Below, one piece after another: positions 22,926-33,461 of a stretch of DNA of 64,000 nt. Numbering within the stretch: the stretch's first letter is position 1; each line of letters starts with the position of its first letter. The notes below the pieces were generated by a model. It was not told where the DNA came from, searched no databases, and saw nothing but the letters and a program-made list of their open reading frames with translations. Both the position numbers and the translations under genes were made by a program. The DNA is from Stomoxys calcitrans (lineage: Eukaryota; Arthropoda; Insecta; Diptera; Muscidae): NCBI RefSeq assembly GCF_963082655.1, contig NC_081552.1, positions 53,297,947 through 53,361,946 on the forward strand, given 5' to 3'.

Positions 22926-24006
22926 AAACAACTTAAAGCATGCTAAGTTCGGCCGGGCCGAATCTTATATACCCTCCACCATGGATCGCATTTTTCGAGT
23001 TCTTTTCGCGGCATCTCTTCTTAGGCAAAAAAAGGATACAAGAAAAGATTTGCTCTGCTATGAGAGCGATATCAAGATAGGGTCCGGTTTGGACCACAAT
23101 TAAATTATATGTTGGAGATCTGTGTAAAATGTCAGCCAATTCGAATAAGAATTGCGCCCTTTTGGGGGCTTAAGAAGTAAAATAGAGAGATCGATTTATA
23201 TGGGAGCTGTATCGGGCTATAAACCGATTCAGATCATAATAAACACGTATGTTGATGGTCATGAGAGAATCCGTCGTACAAAATTTCAGACAAATCGGAT
23301 AATAATTGCGACCTCTAGAGGCTCAAGAAGTCAAGATGCCAGATCGGTTTATATATGACAGCTATATCAGGTTATGAACCGATTTGAACCTTATTTGACA
23401 CAGATGTTGAAAGTAAGAATAAAATACGTCATGCAAAAATTTAGCCAAATCGGATTGGAATTACGCCCTCTAGAAGCTCAAGAAGTCAAGTCCCCAGATC
23501 TATTTATATGACAGCTATATCAGGTTATGAACCGATTTGAACCATACTTGGCACACTTGTTGGATATCATAACAAAATATTACGCGCAAAAGTTCATTCC
23601 AAACGGATAAGAATTGCGCACTCTAGAGGCTGAAGAAGTCAAGACCCAAGATCGGTTTATATGACAGCATTATCAGGTTATGGACCGATTTGAACCATTC
23701 TTGGCACAGTTATTGGATATCATAATAAAAAACGTCGTGCAAAATTTCATTCCAATCGGATAAGAATTGCGCCCTCTAGAGGAAGTCAAGACCCAAGGTC
23801 GGTTTATATGGCAGCTATATCAAAACATGGTCCATTACATGGCCCATTTACAGTACCAACATGGCGGACATGGCTAGATCGACATAAAATGTCACGACGA
23901 TCAAGAATAAATATACTTTATGGGGTCTCAGACGAATATTTCGAGTAGTTACAAACAGAATGACGAAATTAGTATACCCTCCGTCTTATGGTGGAGGGTA
24001 TAAAAA
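22926..24006 (+). mobile_element. HEL-B copy 3
   Basis: Palindrome and ATATACCCTCCACCATGG at the start, about five satellite units, a shortened 3' half lacking the usual microsatellite (GCGGACATGGCTAGATCGAC is retained), the core, and the end GGTGGAGGGTATAAAA. Confidence 0.8.
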
Positions 24007-24167
24007 TATGTGGTATTCATTTGTTAAAAACCATTCGTGCGAAACATCGATAAGTGGAAGGGGGACCTCAAAAATGATTTTTTTTTAAATCTTCTTATGT
24101 ATAGGGTTTTTTCATAATAAATTTCATTTTCGATTCTTGCATTTTTGTCCACCAGGGCAACACTGTG

Positions 24168-24290
24168 CGCCGTTCGGACTCGGCATAAAAATGGAGGCCC
24201 CTTGTCATTGAGCTAAAACTTAAATCAGATTGCACTCATTGATATGAGAGAAGTATTCCTTAATGGAATGTTCATGGGGAAATTAGTAGC
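24168..24290 (+). mobile_element. tRNA-derived SINE copy 5, 5'-truncated
   Basis: Contains CGCCGTTCGGACTCGGCATA, GGAGGCCCCTTGTCATTGAG and TCATTGATATGAGAGAAG. The tRNA-like head is absent. It abuts the LINE fragment that follows. Confidence 0.65.
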
Positions 24291-24292
24291 AG

Positions 24293-24985
24293 TTAGTTAG
24301 ATAGCGAAAGCTTCTCACCGATGTTGAACGAACGAATTTTGAGAATTCTATGGAGATCCCAATAAAAGGAACTGCCATAACCATGGACGAAGTTGAGTAT
24401 GTTATAAGGTCGCTTAAAGACAAAAAGGCCACGGGCCCAGATGAAATCCCATCTGAGGTCTTGAAACGAATAGAAGAAAGCAATATGCATCTCCTAGTCA
24501 AACTTGTTAATCAAATATATGACATGGGCCAATAACCACAAGGCTGGGTTAAATCCACTTTCATCGCCATACCAAAGAAGAATAATGCAAAAAAATGTAG
24601 CGAACTTAGATAAATTACCTCAATGAGCCATGCATTAAAAACATTTCTCAAAATTATTCACAGAAGTGTATATTCAAAACGCTGCTATGGGAAAAACACA
24701 ATTTGGGCTTAAAGAAGGCATGGGTACACGGCAAGCATTGTTTTGTGTACAAATCTTGGTACAAAATTGCAGAGACCCCCAGAAAGACGTCTTCATGTTC
24801 TTTGTCGATTATGAAATAGTGCAGTGCAACATGATGAACTTATGGAAATTCTAAAATCTCTTCAAATACCAGGAAACGAACTGCGATGTATAAAAACCTG
24901 TATTGGAATCAGTCCGCACGAATTGAGGTTAATGGAGAAGAAACTGGTGAAATCGGCATTTCCAAAGGAGTCAGTTAATGTAAAT
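24293..24985 (+). pseudogene. LINE reverse transcriptase fragment
   Basis: 24350-24535 reads MDEVEYVIRSLKDKKATGPD, the RT fingers block. After a stop, STFIAIPKKNNAKKCS follows. Then, in changing frames, QFGLKEGMGTRQALF, FVDYE (catalytic block A region) and LYWNQSARIEVNG near 24896-24935. The YADD box and everything downstream are missing. At least three frame changes or stops make it non-functional. Confidence 0.7.
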
Positions 24986-24989
24986 TTTA

Positions 24990-25400
24990 TAAAATGTTTG
25001 CTAGCCACCCATCATATATTTCTAAGTTGCACTTACATGCCAAATTTCAGACCTCTAGCTCCAGTTATGAAGAAAATAACAAATGGTACAAATTTTGGTA
25101 CCCATATGTTTGTACATTTAATAGATCATTAAGCCACCCATGCATACAGGCCAAATTTCTGACAAAGCTCCATCTGAACAGAAAGTACAAAACATTATCA
25201 ATTTTGGTACCAAAATTTTTTGAATAGATCATTTAGTTATTCATCATTTATTTCTTAGTTGTATCTACATGTCAAATTTCAGACCTCTAGCTCCATCTAT
25301 AAAGAAAGTACCAAATAGTAACAATTTTGGTGCCAAAATGTTGAAATTGTGAAAAAAGTATTTAGTTGCCCATCATAGTTATCTAAGTTTTACCTACATG
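24990..25400 (+). repeat. Tandem repeat of about 110-130 bp
   Basis: Four imperfect units marked by CAAATTTCAGACCTCTAGCT or a near match, at about 25041, 25152, 25273 and 25402. Each contains ACAAATTTTGGTACC-like sequence. It is continuous with HEL-D-like sequence downstream and may be part of that element. Confidence 0.65.
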
Positions 25401-25745
25401 CGAAATTTCAGTCAGTCATTTATGAACCGATCGTCACGAAATTTTGCTCTAGTGATTATAAGTCTCGACTTTATTGGTGAATTTCAAAGAAATCGGTTCA
25501 GATTTAGATATAGCTCCCATATATATGTTCGTCCGATTTGGATTAGTATTGCAATAATTTGGTCATTAGTTAACCGATTTGCACGAAAGTTGCCACAAAG
25601 GATTCCCTTATCACTCCCATTATTGGTATTGAATTCAATAAAAAAGGGTTCAGATTTTAATAAAGCTTCAATATAAATGCATCTCCCGATTTCCACTTTT
25701 AAGACCTTTGCTAACTCAGCCAGTCAGTCAGTTACGCAAATCTTA
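25400..25745 (+). mobile_element. HEL-D satellite fragment
   Basis: Contains AATCGGTTCAGATTTAGATA, AGCTCCCATATATATGTTCG and CAATAATTTGGTCATTAG, also found at 42178-42780. No terminus is present. Confidence 0.5.
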
Positions 25746-25749
25746 TATA

Positions 25750-25835
25750 TTGGGTTGCCCAAAAAGTAATTGCGGATTTTTCATATAGTCGGCGTTGACA
25801 AATTTTTTCACAGCTTGTGACTTTGGGCAACCCAA
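25750..25835 (+). mobile_element. Mariner-type MITE copy 2, internally deleted (86 bp)
   Basis: Starts TTGGGTTGCCCAAAAAGTAA and jumps from CAGCTTGTGAC to TTTGGGCAACCCAA. TA flanks both ends. About 150 bp of the interior seen in the other two copies is missing. Confidence 0.85.
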
Positions 25836-25839
25836 TATA

Positions 25840-27465
25840 CAGCGGTCAAAAAAAGTATTCATCATTAGCAAAATTGATAATAAATTCACTTATTTTAGGT
25901 AATTGAAGAAAATTTAAAGTAAACAAATAATGCAGTTTTATGCAATAGTTTATTTTTCGTAATATGTTTTAAAATAAATTCAAAAAATAAATTTAATTAG
26001 CGCAAAAAATGCAATTTTATATAATAACACCAAAAACAGAACAAAAAAAGTATTCATCATTGATGTGCTATCATCAAAGTCAAATTCAAATATTATTTGG
26101 GAATCCCCCTTTTCTGTTTTATTTAGTAAAGGAGGCTTTGCCCTTGACAGCAAATATTTAATTTCATTGAAAATATAGTTTCTGTCAAAATGGGTCGTAA
26201 GCAAAACGAGGTTTCTGATGAGGTAAAAGTTTTGATAATAAAACACCACAGGAATGGTTTAACTCAAAAAACTATCAGTGAAATATTAAATAGACCACGA
26301 TCTACTATACAATCCATCATCAGAAAGTGGACAGAAACGAAAACTGTTGACAATAAACCAAGATCTGGTCGACCAAAAGCACTTTCAGTTGGAGATGTGC
26401 GTTGGCTAGTGCGGCAAGTTCAGAAAACTCCGAAGACAAATGCGACCATTCTTCGTAAAAACACTATGGAATATTTAGGGAAGGAAGTTACTACACAAAC
26501 AATTCGAAATACACTCAAAAGGCATAGTTACAGAGGAAGAACTGCACGTAAGAAGCCCTTTATAAATAAAATAAACCGAGTGAAAAGGCTAAACTTCGCA
26601 AAAATGTATGTAAAACAGCCCGAATCATTTTGGAAAACAGTCATTTTTGCAGACGAGAGCAAGTTTAATCTTTTTGGGTGCGATGGAAAGGTCATAGTGT
26701 ACAGAAAACCAAATACAGAGCTTGAAGAACGAAACACAGTTGCTACTGTAAAACATGGTGGAGGTGGTTTAATGGTTTGGGGGTGTATGGCGGCTTCAGG
26801 AGCGGGAAATCTTGAAATTATTAATGGAGTAATGGATCATAAGTATTACATTGACATTTTAAAGAGGAATTTAAAAGATAGTGCTGTAAAACTTGGGCTT
26901 GGTAATAAGATAATGACCCCAAACATTCTGCTTTAAATACCAAGATGTGGATGCTGTATAACTGCCCCAAAGTCATTAAAACTCCTCCTCAAAGTCCCGA
27001 CTTGAACCCAATTGAACATCTTTGGGAACATCTCGAACGCAAATTGAGAACGCGCAATTTTTTGAGCAAGAGTCAAATGCAACAGGTGATAATGGAGGAA
27101 TGGACTAATATAGACCAAAATATAACCGCTAAATTAGTCCAATCGATGTCAAACCGTTTAAAAGAAGTTATAAGACGCGGTGGTCGAATAACAAAGTATT
27201 AATTTTTTTAAATTATGTTATTTATTTTTTTGTTTTTTTGCAATGATGAATACTTTTTTTGTTTAATTTTTTGTGTTCAGCTGTAAAATGGCCCTTTTTG
27301 TTCCAATAAATACTATTTTTTTCTTTAAAAACAATGAAATTGTGTACATATATATCACACAAGCACTACTGCATCATTAGTTTAATATGTTTTTATTCCA
27401 ATTGTCTTTTGTAGACTTATTAAAAAAAAAAAACATTGAATGATGAATACTTTTTTTGACCGCTG
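25840..27465 (+). mobile_element. Tc1-like DD34E transposon (1626 bp)
   Basis: The terminal inverted repeats are CAGCGGTCAAAAAAAGTATT at 25840 and its complement ending at 27465, each flanked by TA. The ends extend further through TTCATCAT. It lies directly beside the 86-bp MITE, separated only by TATA. Length and a single transposase gene fit Tc1 elements. The only copy in this window. Confidence 0.92.
26190..27202 (+). pseudogene. Tc1-like transposase, frameshifted
   Basis: The first frame (26190-26936, 248 aa) has an N-terminal helix-turn-helix (about residues 20-46), a GRPK hinge at 60-63, a second HTH region, and the first catalytic aspartate in FADESKF (residue 155), followed by GGGLMVWGCM. 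A small deletion just before 26909 shifts the frame. The second catalytic aspartate codon survives at 26909 (DNDPKHSAL), and the glutamate is in PDLNPIEHLWE, exactly 34 residues later. The second frame runs to 27202. The total would be about 340 aa, the usual Tc1 size. Transposase cuts at the inverted repeats and pastes at TA. This copy cannot encode an intact enzyme as written. Only one lesion is evident, so inactivation looks recent. Confidence 0.9.
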
Positions 27466-27492
27466 TATATATAAATATATATATATATATAT
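27466..27492. repeat. (TA)n microsatellite
   Basis: An AT dinucleotide run beginning at the TA target of the Tc1 element; it probably existed before insertion and offered many TA sites. Confidence 0.85.
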
Positions 27493-28577
27493 GTCAGTGT
27501 AATTTTCGTCTTTCTCCTTTTTCCAAAATCTTTCGGCTCAATCTTGGGGGTACCCCATATTCCTATTTGTTGTATACTACTTATCATTTGGCATTTGACT
27601 ATAAACCTTAACAAATTCATTAAATTGCTACGAAGTGAGAAGAAAGTTCGTATAACACTCACACACGCTCTCCTAAACCTAGAATACATAAACATGAAAA
27701 CACACGCATGAAAATTTGGCGCTTAAAAGTATGCCACAAACTTTTCTGTTGACTCAGTGTGTTGTAGGGATGGAAGGCGCTAGCTGGCTTTTCGCTCATC
27801 ATCTTCAACATCATTATCATCATCATCATCATCATCATTGTGAACATGGTGATTGTTGTTGGTTTTTGATATGAAAGACAACGTGTGTTGTATATAAATT
27901 ACTTTAACATTTTTTTTTTTGTATTTTGTTTTGTTTTTGCCATCATGGAGAAGGGTGTCCATTTTTCTTAGGCCTGGGTATTAAACATAGATGGATGACT
28001 AAGTGGCAGGAGGGCTTTGAGCTTATGCGCTATGAGTTTTCGCTTCAGCAGAAAGGATGAGAACATAGAAAGCAAACATAATATAATAAATGATGAAATA
28101 AATACATTACTTAAATAGTGTATTATATCAAGTTAAAAAAAAAAACGTACAACACTGAATAAGGGTGTGTTTTTAGGCTATGTTTATTAGTAACAAGAAC
28201 AACAATAATGATGGTATACTTTTAGGCACTGAGCATAGAGTCGCTATTCAGGTCATTGAGATTTGATGATAAATAGTAAAAGTTTTGTCATCAAACACCC
28301 ATGCAGTAGTTAGTTTTAATATAAATATATGTGATTTAAGTTTTTTAAGGCTTCTCCCCCTTAAAAAAAAAAACAAACAAAAAACACTTAAGAAAATAAA
28401 AAAAAATTTTCTTTCCATTTAGTGGAATTCTACGTAAGTTAAGAATAACAAATTGTAGCTTCGGAAATCCTTAACAATGCACTGTAAGTAATTTTTTATT
28501 TATTGTGTAATTTTAGTAAAATATTTTAGGGCGTTATTATAAAGTGCACTTTTAGGGGCTACCACAAAAATTATGAT
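27493..28577. other. AT-rich DNA with no gene recognised
   Basis: No known repeat or domain. A trinucleotide (ATC)n tract lies at 27809-27838; in antisense it gives an Asp- or Met-rich open frame that is not a gene. Several A and T homopolymers are present. Confidence 0.55.
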
Positions 28578-29270
28578 TTGTATACCCACCAACATAAATA
28601 AGGGTATATTCCTTGTATAATTCCGTTTGGAACAGATCGAAATATCCATCTCCGACAAGATATATGTACATATGCTTGGTCGACGTAAAATTCTACGACG
28701 ATTTAACGATGTAAGTGTGTCTGTCCGCCAGGTCGTCCGTCTGTTGTTATCACGCTATAGCCTTCAAAAATTGAGATATTGAGTTGAAATTTAGCACAAC
28801 TCCATTCTTTTCCTATACACAGGTTAAGTTGTTGAACGGGCCTTCTCGGAACATATTTGGACAAAGCAACCATAAAGGCCGACCTTCCGATTTCTCATAA
28901 AAGCCGCATTTATTACCCGTTGAAATTTTAATCAATGAGATGTTTTTAGCTTACATTCATCTGATCAGAATATGGAAAAGATCCCATCCGCCGATTTAGG
29001 GCCTTAAGCCCATAAAAGCCGCATTTATTACCCGATTTCGTTGTAATGTGAAGCAGTGAGTGGTATTAAGTCTCACCTTATCCGACCAGAATATGATGCA
29101 AATCAGACCTTATTTATATAATGCTGCCATATAGACCGATGTTCCAATTTAGGGTCGTAATCCCATTAAAATTTATCGGATTTATTGCCCGATTTCACTG
29201 AAACTGTGAATTGTATAAGACTTCTTGGCATCTAAATCACAAACGATCCAGACCAGCTCATGTTTGCATA
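28578..29270 (-). mobile_element. HEL-A copy 6, truncated
   Basis: TATACCCACCAACATAAATA start, diverged core (GACAAGATATATGTACATAT), GTCTGTCCGCCAGG tract, two to three diverged satellite units, and no palindrome end. Confidence 0.65.
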
Positions 29271-29350
29271 TAACTATGAATACGTTTATTTCTATAGAAA
29301 ATTTTGTAAATTGTGTTTCCATAATATATTTTGTCAATATTTTATTTGTA

Positions 29351-29778
29351 CTAGACGAAACGGGCCGGCTCCGTTGCACCTTCTTTTACTTTATATGGAA
29401 AAAAATTATCATTTGTATACTTATTTTCGACAATTAAAGATCCTTTTGTAAAATACCATGCTACGAAAATGGGGCTTCCCCCCAACCACTTGCCTCCATA
29501 TTTGAATATCAGATTTGTTTTCCACTCTCAAATACCTTTCATTTGGGTCCCATATTGTCGTGATTGGTCTATAAATATATTTGGTGAGTTAGGGGGAGGG
29601 GAAAATTGGGGGCCCCCTTCAAATGTCAAAAAGCGTAGTACCCTATTTTCTCTACGGGATCATTGTGCAAATTTTCACAAAAATTGTGAAAATTTCTAGA
29701 AAATCGGTTAAGCGGTTTTTGAGTCTTCACGGAAAAGACAAACAAACAAGTCAACTAAACACAAATTGATTTTTATAT
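29351..29778 (+). mobile_element. REP-E copy 0, short
   Basis: Starts CTAGACGAAACGGGCCGGCT, has one CATTTGGGTCCCATATTG unit, and ends AATCGGTTAAGCGGTTTTTG, an AAACAAAC tract and ACACAAATTGATTTTTATA. It shows both ends of the family within 430 bp. Confidence 0.65.
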
Positions 29779-29784
29779 CAAAGA

Positions 29785-32115
29785 TTAGCTAAGCCCGGCC
29801 CGCTTTGATGCGCCCGATAATGCTATGTTGGAGAAAAGTACTCTAAATTTAGACATTTCTGCTAAAACTCATTTGAAAATGTATTCCGATTTTTCTGTGG
29901 ATTTTTCTACTCTCAAATACCTCTTATTTACACCCCAAGTAAGTAAAAGTCATGTTTGGGGGTGTGGTGGATCCCCAAAGATTTGGTCCCAAAAGTGAAA
30001 GTAAATTTCGTGCTCTACTCCCTAAGACCTATCATTTAAGATCAATGGCAGCATGTATCGTTAAGTATGTCCAATTTGATGGGTTTTTTGGGGGTGGGGT
30101 GAACCACGAAACACTTAGTCCCACAATTGGATATCAGATTCGTTTTCTACTTCCAAATACCTTTACATTTATACCCATTTTGTGGTGATTGGTCTATAAA
30201 TCCTAGGCACCACACCCCATATGTGGAAACAAAATTTCGCTTAAATCGCCCTAGCCGTGTCCGAGAACGGGTGTTTTTGAAAATGATGGTAAGGGGGAGG
30301 GTCCATACTTAAAATACCTAATACATCTAGTGTTAAGGCCCGTCTTAGAGTGGGAAAGTTAAAAAATAATACCGCAAACAACCGCAACTAAATTCCTATA
30401 ATTTATTTTTTCCAAAGATAAATGCTGCATGATCAATTTTGACCGCTCTGCCCTCTCTCTGTTCATGTTGGCTTCTCCAAATTAGCGCCATCTACTGGCT
30501 GTTTTCAATTAGATCAACTAAATTCAATTGAAAACGACCAGTAGATGGCGCTATATTAAATATTAGTGCTACTCGTTTGGAGTGGCTTAACGTCTATAAC
30601 ATTGATCATCATGTGTTAGTTGTCTATTAGAGTCTATCTATTAGATAGTCATCATTTAGTACTTTTTTAATCAAATCAAATTGCCATATTAAACGATTTT
30701 CTCTGGTAAAAAAATAATTTGCCAGTCTATATTTTTGGTGTGGTGGCGATAGTTCTGACTATTAAACCATGTAAAACTTTTGAACCAAACCATATTGCCC
30801 AGAAGCACGTCGTTTTGTTTATCGATGAGCTGAAAATGGTTACAATCTTAACGTTTAGGTTTGCAACTCCTCCTATAACGGTGAACGTCATGATTTTGGG
30901 GAATGGCGGCCAACATTAATTAGTGTCCCCACACATTATTTAAATCACACAGTGCCCTGTTGGGTCATTATGATTGATCGACTGTTTTGAGGTGAGATGG
31001 TCCGTTAGATATATGAGTAGAATGAAGATACCAGATTCCTAGTCCACAACCTTATACTTTTAATTTAACCCCATATTGTCATGATTGGTGAATACATCCG
31101 TTTGATGGAGGGTGTCTATATGAGGGTTTTGCGCGACACTCCATCTGCCACTTGAGCACATATTTGAATGACGCATTCTACTCAAAAATATCTATCATTT
31201 GATCCCCCTTTGTTTTAATTGGTCAAATAATCTATTGGAGGAGATTTTTGGAGGTATAGCGCCACCTAGATTCTTAGACACAAAGTTTAATGTCATATAT
31301 GTAATCAACTTCCAAATACCCTTTATTTGAGTCTTATAAAGATATAATCGAGTAAAATTCCCATATGGGGGGCCTTTTGGGGTGGGGCGACCCGCAAATA
31401 CTTAGGCATACTTTTTTGTCATATTCGTAATCTACTCCCGAATATCATTCATTTGAGTCCCATTTTGATATGTACGTCTGATATGTTTGTTTCTGGTTGG
31501 AGTGGCGCCTGGGTTCCTTGGACTTTTAATTCCATATTCGTATTCTACTCTCCAATACCTTTCATTTGATACCCATATTGTCCAGATCTGTCAACCTTGA
31601 TTTTGGTTGGTGTTTTTGGGGTAACGGTAGAGGGTCTACTCTCTTCGAATATCAACAAATTATATAGCCTATTCCTCCTTCCTGACCATATTCGTAATCT
31701 ACTCTACTCTACTTTCATTCGAGTCCCATATTGTCATTATCGTTCAATATGCCTATTTGAAGGGGCAGCCCCCTAGGTACATGGACCCAAATTTTGATAT
31801 CAAATTTGTATTCTACTCTCAAATACCTTTCATTTAAGTCCCATATTGCCCCGATCGGTCCACTTTTATTTTTGGGTGGGACTTTTCGGGCAAGGGAGAG
31901 GGTCCGCCCCACTTAAGATATCAACAAATTATATAGCCTCGTGCTTCTTCCGGACCACTCCCCACAATCTGCGAAAATGTCAAAGAAGTCGGTTCAGCCG
32001 TTTTTGAGTCTATACGAAACAAACAAATTTCCAAACCCACAAACAAACAAAGATACGAACAAATAAACATACAAACAAACACAAATTATTTTATATGTAT
32101 ATAAATATATAGATT
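29785..32115 (+). mobile_element. REP-E copy 1, long, with hairpin module
   Basis: An unclassified element. Start: AGCTAAGCCCGGCCCGC and GCGCCCGATAATGCTATG. Body: repeated units containing AATACCTTTCATTTGAGTCC and CATATTG plus G-rich GGGGTGGGGCGACC tracts. About 30400-30950 is a distinct module (CTCTGCCCTCTCTCTGTTCA, then a foldback). End: GTCGGTTCAGCCGTTTTTGA followed by repeated AAACAAAC. No coding capacity is seen. Copy 2 on the other strand is collinear, so the module belongs to the element. Confidence 0.65.
30483..30553. repeat. Foldback with two CTCF-like motifs
   Basis: Arms 30483-30510 and 30526-30553 (28 bp, two mismatches), with a 15-nt spacer. The right arm contains CCAGTAGATGGCGCTA and the left arm its reverse complement. 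This sequence fits the published CTCF consensus CCASYAGRKGGCRS at every position. The two motifs point away from each other. The corresponding part of REP-E copy 2 (about 46325-46388) has decayed from the consensus. Confidence 0.8.
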
Positions 32116-33431
32116 TGTTGTAAAAATTTCATTTCTTATTGTTTTATATGCTATTGCATACCTAATGACCTCACTATGCATTGCCTACTTTTGGGGGGTA
32201 CTTTGATTAATATTGATTGTATCTTTCGCCATTTCTTAAAATTTAACAGTTCCCATTTGTTATTCAATGACATTCGCATGGGATGGCGAAAGAGGAATAT
32301 TTCTCTCTGACACCCCTTCTTTTTGAAAGCGAACGCTGCTCTTTTTTTATTATTCACCACAAGTGTTCCTTTATCGAAAAATCAGTTCAATTCAGTTCTT
32401 TGGCTTGTGTTTTAAATATAGCAAATATGTTGGCATTTTCTACGTTATAAAATTTAATTGGTTAGCGTTCTCATCACGCAATAAGTGGTGAAATGGCAAA
32501 GAACAAACAACTAGAAAATAGAATACAAAAAAAAAAACAATAAAAACTTTGGCCTTGACCACCCTCAACCTTGACTGAGGTGTTCTTTAATGGTTTATTT
32601 TGTTTTTGTTTTTAGATTCCACTATTTTTTTTTTCATTTTTTGTGTGGCCATGTGCCTTAGAACTATGATAGAACTATTTTAATATGTAATTCCACGTAA
32701 TTATTGCTCATGTCTTTGATCACGCCATCCATGCCACTTCAACGTCATATCCCATCACCTTCGTGTGTGGCTTTTGGTTGCATGCTCCCATTTTTTAGTG
32801 TTGTGTGGTTGGTGTGGCTTTTGGTTTCACTAAAAATTATTGTGGACATGGTCCGGGTTACACAAAAGTCAGATGTATAAAATTATAATATTCCGTTGGG
32901 GTTTTACTACTTAATCTTGTGGTTGATTTAAATGTTGTCAAACGCATGTGGAAATTTTTAAAACTTTGAAAAAAAAAAGAAAAAGAGGAAGAAAATTTTG
33001 CAAATCCTTTCTACCAAAAAATCTTTAGTATATTTAAAACTTTGATAAAATTTTCAATAGAAATAAACTTTGACGAAATTTACAGTCGAAGTAAAAATTT
33101 GACAAAATATTTAATGGAAAAAAAATTGTCGTAGAAATAAAATTTCGATTTATTTTTGAATTTTTTTGTTTTTCAAAAAAACTATTTCAACATTTTTTAC
33201 TTTAAAAGGTTTGTCCAAAATTAAACTTTGTTAAAGATTTCCTTTTATTATTTTTGCAGAAAATATTATTAATATTTTATTTCTGTGGATAATTTTATTT
33301 ATTTTACTATTTATAGAATTTTGTTAAAATTTTTTTTGTTGAAAATTTTGTCAAAATTTGGAGTACATTTTCAGTAAAAATCAAATGTTGGCAAAACCAA
33401 TTTTCTCGAAGACGAATTTATAATTTTTTCT
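32116..33431. other. AT-rich DNA with no gene recognised
   Basis: No domain or major repeat down to about 33050. Between 33050 and 33420, decayed AAATTTTCAATAGAAATAAA-type repeats occur, as at 44460 and 49080. Confidence 0.5.
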
Positions 33432-33461
33432 ACCAACCACCATAGGATGGGGTATAAAAAA
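33432..33461 (+). mobile_element. HEL 3' end remnant directly before HEL-B copy 4
   Basis: CCACCATAGGATGGGGTATA plus an A run is a HEL terminal hairpin. The next bases are the 5' end of another HEL-B. It is therefore the trace of an upstream copy in a head-to-tail pair. Confidence 0.65.

Noticed and set aside
24990..25400. Four-unit tandem repeat considered as a separate satellite family
   Set aside because: It grades into HEL-D-like sequence at 25400 and is likely part of the same element; kept only as a repeat feature.
27659..27962. Open minus frames with Met-rich or Asp-rich runs
   Set aside because: Produced by the (ATC)n microsatellite at 27809-27838 read in different frames.
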